A model generated the notes under the pieces. It did no database searches. It was not told where the DNA came from and saw only the letters and a program-made list of their open reading frames with translations. Made by a program: the position numbers and the translations under genes. 8,709 nucleotides of DNA, from the NCBI GenBank assembly GCA_030044325.1, contig JASHWA010000333.1:1-8709 (forward strand). Direction: 5' to 3'. This document shows, in pieces, positions 1 through 6,358 of the stretch. The stretch is from Bryobacteraceae bacterium. GTDB taxonomy: Bacteria > Acidobacteriota > Terriglobia > Bryobacterales > Bryobacteraceae. The first letter of the stretch is position 1, and every line of letters starts with the position of its first letter.

Positions 1-1424
1 AGCCCTGGTTTGGCGCCTTCCCGCACAATCCGATCCGAGATGGCGATATAGGCGGTGTGGTTGTCCGCCGCGTGGCCCCATTCGACGCCGCCGAGGGCGC
101 TGCCCTGGCCGAGCCGCACCTGCCACAGAATCTTCCCGCGATTATCGGGGTCGAGTCCCCAGGCCACGCCGGATTTCTGCCCCGCGATAATGATGTCCTT
201 GCCGTTGGGGAGTGTGCGCAGCACCGGCGAGGTGCCGAAATCGAAATCGGGGCCGTCGTCGTCGGAATCGCACTGCGGCCCGCGTGGGCAGCCGATCACG
301 AAATTGTCCTTGGGCTGGACTTGGCTCGCCCAGACGAGGCGGCCGGTATTCATGTCGAAGGCGAGAATCGAATCGCTCGTGTTGATGCTGACTCCGGTAT
401 ACGAATTTCCCGTGGACGCGTAAATCAGTTTGCGCTTGAGATCCACCGTCGGCGAGGACCAGACCGACGCGCCGGCCGGGCCCGTGAGCTGGGTTCCATT
501 CTTGCTGGTTTTATATGGCTTCGGGGGATCGAGGACGCTGTAGCTCTGCCAATATTTTTTGCCCGTCGCGGCATCGAGGGAAGATACGCTGCCGCGGAAG
601 GTGCAGCAGGCATAACTGGGCTGGGCGGCGGAGGCTTCTTCGATCGAAGCCATGGGCACATACAGCCGTCCGTTGACCAGGATCGGCGCACCGGTGATGC
701 GGGCGGCCGGGTGCTCGTCGAGTTTCACTTTCCACAGCAGCTTTCCGGACTCGGCATCGACGGCGTGCGCGGTCGCATGGACGTCGCCGAAGTAGGCGGC
801 CCATCGGCCGCCGGGAAGCTTGCCGACGCTGATCGCGGTGCGGACGCTCGCGCCGGCGGGATAGTCCCAGTAGATGCATCCTGTCTTCGCGTCGAGCGAG
901 TAGACATCGCCTGAAGCGCTGCCGACGAACAGGCGTCCGGCCACGACTGCGGGCTGCGACCACGCCATGGTCGCTTTATCGAATCCGAACGCCCATTTCA
1001 ATTTGAGCTTGGGAATATCGGAGCCGGCGAGGCCCGGCTTGGTTTGGAAATGCGAATTGGTGGGATCTCCGCCCCATCCCGACCAGTCGCCTTCGATCAT
1101 TTTGAAAGCGGGCGCGGCGGTGGTGCATTGGCCGGCGGTGGAACGCGCGGCCGTGGAAAATGCCTTACCGGTGATGAAGGTCGCGATGGCGCGATCTTCC
1201 TCATCGGAAAGGCCGGCGGCCTGAATCGCCATCGCGCCTTGAGTAATGGCACTGAAAACGGACTCCGGCGTCTTTGATGCGAGCTCTGCATGGCTGGGCA
1301 TGCGCGCTTGGGGCGGGCCGTCGTGACAGGTTGCGCAACGGGCCTTGAAGAGCGCAGCGGCATCGGGGGTCGCGGCGAGGGCAGAAACAGCAAGGGCGAA
1401 AAACAGCAATCGGAGAATCGGCAT
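1..1424 (-). CDS. Secreted cytochrome c / PQQ beta-propeller dehydrogenase (PVA dehydrogenase-like), 3' end outside window
   Basis: The first 474 codons are present; the rest lies beyond base 1. The ATG at 1424 is followed by a signal peptide (hydrophobic residues 4-17, likely cleavage after the Ala-Ala at 17-18), so the protein should act in the periplasm. Residues about 20-88 form a small cytochrome c domain with CATCH at 30-34 binding haem; Met65 in QGAM is a candidate distal ligand. From about 113 on there are beta-propeller blades with repeated patterns such as GRLFVGSASGDVYSLDAKTG (163-182) and GKLLW, as in PQQ quinoproteins. Adjacent cysteines at 273-274 recall the vicinal disulfide over PQQ in alcohol dehydrogenases. 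GPDFDFGTSPVL (391-402), AGQKSGV (414-420) and ALGGVEWG (443-450) match my memory of polyvinyl-alcohol-dehydrogenase-like proteins. Expected role: oxidise an alcohol or polyol and pass electrons through the haem. The substrate is unknown. It lies 55 nt downstream of hpt, with no clear terminator between. Confidence 0.85.
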   Translation of the reverse strand, partial: MPILRLLFFALAVSALAATPDAAALFKARCATCHDGPPQARMPSHAELASKTPESVFSAITQGAMAIQAAGLSDEEDRAIATFITGKAFSTAARSTAGQCTTAAPAFKMIEGDWSGWGGDPTNSHFQTKPGLAGSDIPKLKLKWAFGFDKATMAWSQPAVVAGRLFVGSASGDVYSLDAKTGCIYWDYPAGASVRTAISVGKLPGGRWAAYFGDVHATAHAVDAESGKLLWKVKLDEHPAARITGAPILVNGRLYVPMASIEEASAAQPSYACCTFRGSVSSLDAATGKKYWQSYSVLDPPKPYKTSKNGTQLTGPAGASVWSSPTVDLKRKLIYASTGNSYTGVSINTSDSILAFDMNTGRLVWASQVQPKDNFVIGCPRGPQCDSDDDGPDFDFGTSPVLRTLPNGKDIIIAGQKSGVAWGLDPDNRGKILWQVRLGQGSALGGVEWGHAADNHTAYIAISDRIVREGAKPG

Positions 1425-1479
1425 AGATCTTTCGGTCAATGTAACACGCCGGAGCGATGGCATGACGGCTCGGTCTTTC

Positions 1480-2016
1480 TCAGGATGTCTTTTCGGGGTT
1501 CATGACCGCGATATATCCAAGATTACGATAGAGCTGTTTATAATCGAGGCCGCATCCGACGACAAAACGGTCGGGGATTTCGAAGCAGCGGAAATCGACG
1601 GGCACCTGCACGATGCGGCGGACGGTGCGGTCGAGCAGGGTGCAGATCCCGATGGAGCGGGGCGCGCGGCCGGCGAGGGTCTGAAGCAGAAATCGCGTGG
1701 TGAACCCGGTATCGACGATGTCTTCAACCAGCAGGACGTCCTGATCTTCGATGGGATCGTCGAGATCTTTGGCGATGCGGACCATGCCTGGAACGGAGCC
1801 GCTGAAACTGGAAATGGCTAGGAAATCGACCTTGACGGGAATTTCGATGGCGCGGGCGAGTTCGGTGAGGAAAAACACGGCGCCTTTGAGCACGCCGATC
1901 AGTTTCAGATCGCGGCCGCGATATTTTTGGCTGATCTCACGGCCGACTTCGCGGATGCGCGCGGCGACCTGTTCTTCGGTGAAGAGGATGCGTTCGACGC
2001 CGGGTGGGGTGGTCAC
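1480..2016 (-). CDS. hpt: Hypoxanthine (guanine) phosphoribosyltransferase
   Basis: Purine salvage enzyme of the cytoplasm that joins hypoxanthine or guanine to PRPP to give IMP or GMP. The product has 178 residues, normal for the bacterial family. Visible motifs are GVLKGAVFF (pyrophosphate-binding loop, about 42-50), DFLAISSF (the flexible loop usually DF...SSY, about 64-71), the PRPP motif LVEDIVDTGFT (about 95-105) with the two acidic residues, and DRFVVGCGLDY near the end, which contacts base and metal. The start is GTG at 2016; no other start lies just upstream in frame, and a weak GGCGGA sits about 5 nt before it. The GTG overlaps the TGA of a 20-codon reading frame (GTGA), and that frame in turn overlaps the stop of the upstream gene, so translation is probably coupled. 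Outside that tiny frame, the gap to the upstream gene is 55 nt. Confidence 0.96.
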   Translation of the reverse strand: MTTPPGVERILFTEEQVAARIREVGREISQKYRGRDLKLIGVLKGAVFFLTELARAIEIPVKVDFLAISSFSGSVPGMVRIAKDLDDPIEDQDVLLVEDIVDTGFTTRFLLQTLAGRAPRSIGICTLLDRTVRRIVQVPVDFRCFEIPDRFVVGCGLDYKQLYRNLGYIAVMNPEKTS

Positions 2017-2075
2017 AGCGATCCGCCGAGCGCCGACGCGAGCACCGACGCGGCTGCGTGCGCCACGATTCTCAT
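2013..2075 (-). CDS. Possible 20-residue coupling peptide between nuclease-like gene and hpt
   Basis: ATG at 2075 opens a frame of 20 codons (MRIVAHAAASVLASALGGSL) that ends in TGA at 2015-2013. Its ATG overlaps the TGA of the upstream 313-residue gene as ATGA, and its TGA overlaps the GTG of hpt as GTGA. Both joins are the 4-nt overlaps typical of translational coupling. No good Shine-Dalgarno stands before the ATG, so any translation would depend on re-initiation. The peptide is Ala-rich and mildly hydrophobic and matches nothing I recognise. It may simply be a device that carries ribosomes across the gap, or chance. Confidence 0.3.
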   Translation of the reverse strand: MRIVAHAAASVLASALGGSL

Positions 2076-3013
2076 GACGCTTTCAATCCGTATTTGAACA
2101 CCAGGTCCTGAAAATCTTTTTGATAGAAAACCTGGATATTTATGTGCGGGTAAATGGCACGAAGGAGCTTGATTTTCCGGTTTTTTCGCGTAACCAGCGC
2201 CTGTTTCATGGTGGTCAGCTCGACGTATAAATCGAATTCCGGCAAGTAAAAATCGGGCGTGAAGGCTTCCGTGACGTTGCCATCCTTATCCCATTGCAGC
2301 GGAAAGCTGCGCGGTTCATAATCCCAGCGAATCCGGTAAAAATCCAGTAAATTCGCGAATAATTGTTCGCTCGGATGGCCGAATTGAGCGTGGCGGATAC
2401 TCGCACGGCCGGCCGGCGCGATGCCGTGGCGCGCCAGCTGCATGCGGGTCTGAAACTGGATCTGGGCTTCGGCCGCGTTCGAAAGAAGCGTATCGTCGGT
2501 GGTGAGTCCGCGCGCGGAGACGGCCGCGCGCAGGATTTCGGCGAGCTGAGCGGAGTCGAGATGTTCGGCGTTAAGCACCAGGTCGAAAGATTCGGGAGGC
2601 GCTTTGGCGCGGCCGAGGCGGGCCCGGCGCTGCGCTTTCAACGCCGTGTCGAGATCGTCGAGAATTTTGCGCGCGGCGGGGCGTTCCACGCGCTGGTCCA
2701 GCATCACGTTCCCGATACGCCGGGCTTCGGGCGCGACGATACCGGCGCGAAAAACGATGGTCTGCGAGGTAAACAGAGATTCGGCGCCGGGAATCGCGAC
2801 GACCAGGTGATGCGCGGCGGCGAGACGCGCGAGGATCGAAACCACGGCAGGTTTCCAGGCGCGATGGGGAACCGGCGATTCGCCGAACTCTTCCGTGATC
2901 CATTTCTCGAGGCGCGGTTCGGTGATGAGCTCGAACTGGAGCAGCCGCGCGGCGCCGTTCGCGGCTTCCTCCCAGCGCGACGCCGGCTCGCCTGAAATGG
3001 TCAGCAGTGCCAT
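2072..3013 (-). CDS. Cytidylate-kinase-like domain fused to PD-(D/E)XK nuclease-like domain
   Basis: A 313-residue cytoplasmic protein of unknown function. Residues 1 to about 165 resemble the cytidylate-kinase-like family: LTISGEPASRWEEAA (4-18) stands where such proteins have a TISREPGSGGxEIA P-loop, and SFDLVLNAEHLDSAQLAEIL (142-161) resembles the YDLVLNT helix region. The glycine-rich loop is degraded (ASRW for GSGG), so kinase activity is doubtful. Residues about 205-313 look like a restriction-endonuclease fold: HPSEQLFANLL (213-223) as the first helix with Glu216, YEPRSFPL, then FTPDFYLPEFDLYVELTTMK (251-270) with the acidic pair Asp254 and Glu265. The expected lysine of ExK is Thr267, but Lys270 is close. 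A basic RKNRKIK stretch follows. ATG at 3013 is the first possible start, since an in-frame TAG lies two codons upstream; no clear Shine-Dalgarno. Coupling to hpt suggests a link with nucleotide metabolism or nucleic-acid processing, which is inference. Confidence 0.8.
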   Translation of the reverse strand: MALLTISGEPASRWEEAANGAARLLQFELITEPRLEKWITEEFGESPVPHRAWKPAVVSILARLAAAHHLVVAIPGAESLFTSQTIVFRAGIVAPEARRIGNVMLDQRVERPAARKILDDLDTALKAQRRARLGRAKAPPESFDLVLNAEHLDSAQLAEILRAAVSARGLTTDDTLLSNAAEAQIQFQTRMQLARHGIAPAGRASIRHAQFGHPSEQLFANLLDFYRIRWDYEPRSFPLQWDKDGNVTEAFTPDFYLPEFDLYVELTTMKQALVTRKNRKIKLLRAIYPHINIQVFYQKDFQDLVFKYGLKAS

Positions 3014-3108
3014 CCGCTAATGGAAAGGTTCGCACATGCGGACGCTCCGGCGGTAAGCTGTCGATGTGACGGACAAGCGCGATGAGCGGTCGAGCTCTCC
3101 CGCCGCGT

Positions 3109-3312
3109 TCACGTAATCCGGCAGCTTTCCGTCCGAAGCCGGCGGCGAGCGGTCTTGGCGCGCTTTTGCCGTGAATGCTCGCATGCCGCAATGAGCGCCA
3201 TGGCCGCGGGAAATCCAATCCAGAACGGCGGCCGTGCGATCAGCAGGCCGGCGACGACCGCTAAAGATCCGACCATGAGCGCGGGGTGCGGCAGCGCGGT
3301 GAGCGTTTTCAC
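3109..3312 (-). CDS. Small predicted two-helix membrane protein coupled to frr
   Basis: A 67-residue product with two hydrophobic segments, LMVGSLAVVAGLLIA (about 12-26) and FWIGFPAAMALIAAC (about 30-44), joined by a short RPP turn and followed by a strongly basic tail (HSRQKRAKTARRRLR). By the positive-inside rule the tail should face the cytoplasm, giving a helical hairpin in the inner membrane. I do not recognise a family. The start is GTG at 3312, overlapping the frr stop as GTGA. A GGAG at 3321-3318, inside the last codons of frr, stands 5 nt before it, which supports real translation. A 95-nt gap follows before the next gene. Confidence 0.6.
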   Translation of the reverse strand: MKTLTALPHPALMVGSLAVVAGLLIARPPFWIGFPAAMALIAACEHSRQKRAKTARRRLRTESCRIT

Positions 3313-3902
3313 TTGATCTCCAGGATCTCTTTCTCTTTCGCCTTCGACGCCGTGTCGATTTTCTGGATGTGGCCGTCGGTCATTTTCTGCACTTCATCGA
3401 GGGCGCGGCGCTCTTCGTCTTCGCTGATGGTTTTGTCTTTCAGCAATTTTTTCAAATGCTCATTGGCGTCGCGCCGGATGTTGCGCATCGCCACGCGGTG
3501 ATCTTCGGCGATCGAGTGCAGGCGCTTGACGATCTCCTTGCGACGCTCCTCCGTCAGCGGAGGGATGGGAACGCGGAGGATCTTTCCGTCGTTGGCGGGA
3601 TTCAGGCCGAGATCCGAGGTACGGATGGCTTTGTCAATCGCGGCGATCTGCGAGACGTCCCATGGCTGGATGGTGATCATGGCCGGGTCGGGCACGTGCA
3701 GGTTGGCGAGCTGATTCAGCGGAGTGGGCGTGCCGTAATAGTCGACCCGGAGGGTATCGAAGATGCTCACCGATGCGCGGCCGGTGCGGATGGCCGCCAT
3801 GTCGTGCTGCAAATCGGTCAGCACTTTTTCCATGCGCGTTTTCGCGTGGTTGGCGACGTCGCGAACGCTCTGAAAAGTGTTGGCTGCTGGTTCGGGTTTC
3901 AT
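3309..3902 (-). CDS. frr: Ribosome recycling factor
   Basis: RRF works with EF-G to split the post-termination ribosome so subunits can be reused. The 197-residue product is slightly longer than the usual 185 because of about 8 extra N-terminal residues. Family landmarks are present: IRTGRAS (about 38-44), VDYYGTPTPLNQLA, SDLGLNP, VPIPPLTEERRKEIVK and MRNIRRDANEHLKKLLKDK, which belong to the beta domain and the long three-helix bundle. The ATG at 3902 lies 4 nt after the pyrH stop with no recognisable Shine-Dalgarno, so translation probably depends on coupling to pyrH. Order pyrH-frr is the usual bacterial one. The last codons carry the ribosome site of the next small gene. Confidence 0.97.
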   Translation of the reverse strand: MKPEPAANTFQSVRDVANHAKTRMEKVLTDLQHDMAAIRTGRASVSIFDTLRVDYYGTPTPLNQLANLHVPDPAMITIQPWDVSQIAAIDKAIRTSDLGLNPANDGKILRVPIPPLTEERRKEIVKRLHSIAEDHRVAMRNIRRDANEHLKKLLKDKTISEDEERRALDEVQKMTDGHIQKIDTASKAKEKEILEIK

Positions 3903-3906
3903 AGTT

Positions 3907-4614
3907 TCAGTGGATGAGAGTACCGATCGGCTCTCCCATCGTCATACGCATTATATTTCCACGGACATTTAAATTGAAAACGGCGATGGGCAGGTGGTTA
4001 TCGCGGCACATGGCGACGGCGGAGGCGTCCATCACCCGCAGGTTTTTCGAAAGGACGTCGGAGTAGGAAATTTCGCGAAACAGCGCGGCGCCGGGATGGG
4101 CGAGCGGGTCCATGTCGTAAACGCCGTCGACGCGGGTGGCCTTGGCGACGATTTCGGCCTTGATTTCGAGGCCGCGCAGAGTGGCGGCGGTGTCGGTCGA
4201 AAAATAGGGGTTGGAGGTTCCGGCGGCGAAAACCACGATACGGCCCTTTTCCAGGTGGCGGATGGCGCGGCGACGGATGTAAGGCTCGGCGACCTCGTGC
4301 ATTTCGATGGCGGTCATCACGCGCGTGGGGACGGCCTGTTTTTCAAGCGCGTCCTGAAGCGCGAGCGCGTTGATCACGGTTGCGAGCATGCCCATGTGGT
4401 CGGCCGTGACGCGATCCATGTTCCTGGCGGCGGCGGCGACGCCGCGGAAAAAATTGCCTCCGCCCACCACCAGCCCGATCTGGACGCCAGTCCGCGCGAC
4501 TTCGGCGATCTCCGAGGCGAGCGCAGCTACGCGTGTCGCGTCGATGCCGAAGGATCCTTCGCCGGCCATCACCTCGCCACTGAGCTTGAGCAGGATTCGG
4601 GAGTACCTAGGCAT
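3907..4614 (-). CDS. pyrH: UMP kinase
   Basis: Phosphorylates UMP to UDP with ATP, the step that feeds all UTP and CTP synthesis. Bacterial PyrH is a hexamer of the amino-acid-kinase fold, not related to eukaryotic UMP/CMP kinase. The 235-residue product has the family length. Motifs: LLKLSGE (8-14, phosphate binding), VVGGGNFFRG (49-57), ADHMGMLATVINALALQDAL (71-90), AGTSNPYFSTDTAA (131-144, usually GTGNPFFTTDTAA, so Ser replaces one Gly) and KATRVDGVYDMDP (158-170). Start ATG at 4614 gives a typical N-terminus; no Shine-Dalgarno is visible, since a palindromic repeat fills the gap to tsf up to about 9 nt before the start. It sits between tsf and frr, the common order. Confidence 0.97.
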   Translation of the reverse strand: MPRYSRILLKLSGEVMAGEGSFGIDATRVAALASEIAEVARTGVQIGLVVGGGNFFRGVAAAARNMDRVTADHMGMLATVINALALQDALEKQAVPTRVMTAIEMHEVAEPYIRRRAIRHLEKGRIVVFAAGTSNPYFSTDTAATLRGLEIKAEIVAKATRVDGVYDMDPLAHPGAALFREISYSDVLSKNLRVMDASAVAMCRDNHLPIAVFNLNVRGNIMRMTMGEPIGTLIH

Positions 4615-4621
4615 AGATATC

Positions 4622-4686
4622 AGCCGCGAATGAAGGCAAATAGGCGCGAATTTTAGGATTTGCGTGCATTCGCGTGCATTGGCGGG
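4622..4686. repeat. Palindromic intergenic repeat A (tsf-pyrH gap), 10-bp internal period
   Basis: Arms 4624-4651 and 4658-4685 are inverted copies that match at 20 of 28 positions, with a 6-nt loop. Within each arm a unit of the type GCGAATGCAC recurs every 10 bp, clearest as GCGTGCATTC GCGTGCATTG on the plus strand at 4662-4681. The palindrome starts directly after the tsf stop codon and reaches to about 9 nt before the pyrH ATG, so it fills the whole gap. It could fold in the mRNA as a long imperfect hairpin. There is no T-run, so it is not a standard terminator. Confidence 0.75.
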
Positions 4687-5292
4687 TTATTCTCCCGCCG
4701 CGTCGCCGACTTTGAAGCGTACGAACCTTGACACCGAGATGTTTTCGCCCAGCTTGGCGATCTTGGTTTTGATCAGATCGGCCACGGTGGTGGTGTTTTC
4801 CTTGATGAAGGGCTGCTCGTAGAGGCACACTTCTTCGTAGAATTTGGCCATCCGGCCATCGACGATCTTGTCGACCATTTTTTCCGGTTTGCCCTCGCCG
4901 AGCGCGCGGGCGCGCTGAATGTCGCGCTCCTTTTCAAGCACCGCGGGCGTGACGTCTTCTTTACGGATGAACTGCGGATCGGCCGCGGCGACCTGCATGG
5001 CCAGGTCGTGAACCAGCTCCTGAAAATCGTCGGTACGGGCGACGAAATCGGATTCGCAATTGACTTCGATGAGTACGCCAAGCTGCGCGCCGGGATGGAT
5101 GTAGCTGGCGATGACGCCCTGTTTGGTTGAGCGCGTTGATTTTTTGGACGCCGACGCGATGCCGCGCTTGCGCAGAATGACTTCGGCTTCCCCGATGTCG
5201 CCCTTGGACTCGGTGAGTGCGCTTTTGCACTCCATCATTCCGGCTCCGGTCCGGTCACGGAGCTGTTTTACAAGTTGTGCGTTGATTTCCAT
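4687..5292 (-). CDS. tsf: Elongation factor Ts
   Basis: Nucleotide-exchange factor that releases GDP from EF-Tu. The product has 201 residues, the short form of the family (as in Thermus), not the roughly 280-residue enterobacterial form. The N-terminal UBA-like domain is MEINAQLVKQLRDRTGAGMM (1-20) followed by ECKSALTESKGDIGEAEVILRKRG. The core carries the EF-Tu-contacting CESDFVART (79-87), normally TDFV. The C-terminal part GKPEKMVDKIVDGRMAKFYEEVCLYEQPFI is typical. ATG at 5292 is chosen because MEINAQLVK is the conserved start; a TTG ten codons upstream at 5322 would begin inside a palindromic repeat and is not credible. There is no visible Shine-Dalgarno. It lies between rpsB and pyrH, as in most bacteria. 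Confidence 0.96.
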   Translation of the reverse strand: MEINAQLVKQLRDRTGAGMMECKSALTESKGDIGEAEVILRKRGIASASKKSTRSTKQGVIASYIHPGAQLGVLIEVNCESDFVARTDDFQELVHDLAMQVAAADPQFIRKEDVTPAVLEKERDIQRARALGEGKPEKMVDKIVDGRMAKFYEEVCLYEQPFIKENTTTVADLIKTKIAKLGENISVSRFVRFKVGDAAGE

Positions 5293-5301
5293 ATTTTGTG
5301 T

Positions 5302-5363
5302 ATAGGCCGCGAAAGAACGCAAATAAACGCAAATCCATCGAATTCGCGTTCATTCGCGGCTAT
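5302..5363. repeat. Palindromic intergenic repeat B (rpsB-tsf gap), 10-bp internal period
   Basis: Arms 5307-5324 and 5342-5359 are inverted copies matching at 16 of 18 positions, extended by ATAG/CTAT ends with one bulge. The left arm shows the 10-bp step GCGAAAGAAC GCAAATAAAC GCAAAT. Sequence and period are those of the repeat in the tsf-pyrH gap, so these are two copies of one family. Read on the transcribed strand it begins about 5 nt after the rpsB stop and ends about 10 nt before the tsf ATG. Confidence 0.75.
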
Positions 5364-5368
5364 CGAAT

Positions 5369-6277
5369 TCAGCTACGAATTTCGCGTTGAACTTCTTCGG
5401 GCGCGGCTTCCGCCGCGAGTTCCGAGGATGCGCCTTTCTTGGGCAGCGACATCGACGGCAGGTCCTCGTCGGGCATGCTTTCGCTCATCAACTGCTCGGC
5501 GTATTTGGGATCCACGTATTGCGCGTACTCCGGGATCTCCTCGACCGGAGTCTCGTCGCTGATGATCTTCTCCGCGGCGAAATCCTGCTCGGTGGCAAGC
5601 TGGCGGCCCTCCACCACGGCATCGGCGATCTTATTGGTGAACAGGCGGATGGCGCGCAGCGCGTCGTCGTTGCCGGGAATCACGTAATCTACTTTATCGG
5701 GATCGCAGTTGGTGTCCACCACGGCGACCACCGGAATTCCGAGCTTGCGCGCCTCCTCGACCGCGATGGCTTCCTTGTTCGAATCGATCACAAACAGAAC
5801 GTCGGGCAGGCCGTTCATGTCCTTGATGCCGGCCAGGTTCTGATTGAGATGCTTGCGCTCCCGCTCGAGGCGGATGATTTCCTTCTTCGCGCGGCCGTCC
5901 CAGTTGCCTTCGGCAGCCATCCCGTCCAGGTCCTTCAAGCGCTTGATAGAGCGCTGCACGGTACTCATATTGGTGAGCAGCCCGCCCAACCAGCGCTGGT
6001 TCACGTAGAACTGCTGGCAGCGGAGCGCTTCTTCCGAAATCGCTTCCTGCGCCTGGCGCTTGGTGCCGACAAACAAGACGGTTTTGCCCTGCGCGGCCAT
6101 TTCGCCCACAAAGCGCATGGCGTCTTTGAACAACTTGAGCGTTTTTTGCAGATCTATGATGTAGATCCCATTGCGTTCGCCAAAGATGTATTCCTTCATC
6201 TTTGGATTCCAGCGCTTGGTCTGGTGCCCGAAGTGAACGCCGGCTTCGAGCAGTTCCTTCATGCTAATCGACGGCAG
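5369..6277 (-). CDS. rpsB: 30S ribosomal protein S2 (probable CTG start)
   Basis: S2 binds late to the back of the 30S head-body junction, through S1 and 16S rRNA, and is needed for initiation. The core is unmistakable: MKELLEAGVHFGHQTKRWNP, then KTVLFVGTKRQAQ, NQRWLGGLLTNMSTV, LPDVLFVIDSNKEAIAVEEA, PVVAVVDTNCDPD and VIPGNDDALRAIRLF. The last 60 or so residues form an acidic, disordered tail, longer than in E. coli. The first ATG is at 6262, but it stands 21 nt from the only strong Shine-Dalgarno (AAGGAGG, 6290-6284). A CTG at 6277, in frame and 6 nt from that site, adds five residues giving (M)PSIS before MKELL, which fits the family N-terminus better. An in-frame TAA at 6292-6290 rules out anything longer. 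If CTG is wrong, the gene is 5369-6262 with 297 residues. Next gene is tsf. Confidence 0.96.
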   Translation of the reverse strand: MPSISMKELLEAGVHFGHQTKRWNPKMKEYIFGERNGIYIIDLQKTLKLFKDAMRFVGEMAAQGKTVLFVGTKRQAQEAISEEALRCQQFYVNQRWLGGLLTNMSTVQRSIKRLKDLDGMAAEGNWDGRAKKEIIRLERERKHLNQNLAGIKDMNGLPDVLFVIDSNKEAIAVEEARKLGIPVVAVVDTNCDPDKVDYVIPGNDDALRAIRLFTNKIADAVVEGRQLATEQDFAAEKIISDETPVEEIPEYAQYVDPKYAEQLMSESMPDEDLPSMSLPKKGASSELAAEAAPEEVQREIRS

Positions 6278-6297
6278 AAAAAACCTCCTTTAAGGTT
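6278..6297 (-). promoter_or_regulatory. Shine-Dalgarno of rpsB within a small hairpin
   Basis: On the transcribed strand AAGGAGG (6290-6284) precedes CTG 6277 by 6 nt. AACCT (6297-6293) can pair with AGGTT (6286-6282) across a 6-nt loop, and six T follow. The stem would cover part of the ribosome site. S2 represses its own mRNA in several bacteria, so this may be a control point, but a 5-bp stem is weak. Confidence 0.4.
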
Positions 6298-6358
6298 CGT
6301 GGTTGATGCCGATCCGCGGCCCAAAGCGGAATTTGCGAACCGGCGAAGTTATAGATTG

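Noticed and set aside
57..914. Long plus-strand open frame of 285 codons
   Set aside because: It is antisense to the PQQ dehydrogenase, whose own frame has clear haem and propeller motifs; the opposite frame is a GC-rich shadow with no recognisable domain.
1425..1479. Search for a terminator between hpt and the PQQ dehydrogenase
   Set aside because: No stem with a following T-run could be found in these 55 bases, so no terminator is listed.
2363..2995. Plus-strand frame of 210 codons opposite the kinase/nuclease-like gene
   Set aside because: Low-complexity Arg/Gly-rich translation, no motif; the minus frame has a coherent protein and fits the operon.
4681..4699. GGCGGG / CCCGCC inverted pair around the tsf stop as a terminator
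   Set aside because: Only a 6-bp stem, no T-run, and the next gene pyrH continues the run only a short distance away.
5293..5322. TTG start at 5322 for tsf
   Set aside because: It would add ten residues encoded by the palindromic repeat ahead of the conserved MEINAQLVK start.
4622..5363. The periodic palindromes as a CRISPR array
   Set aside because: Units are 10 bp, contiguous and without spacers, and the two copies are separated by a gene.
6348..6353. TATAAC box on the minus strand as an rpsB promoter
   Set aside because: No acceptable -35 hexamer at 16-18 nt; too weak to list as a promoter.
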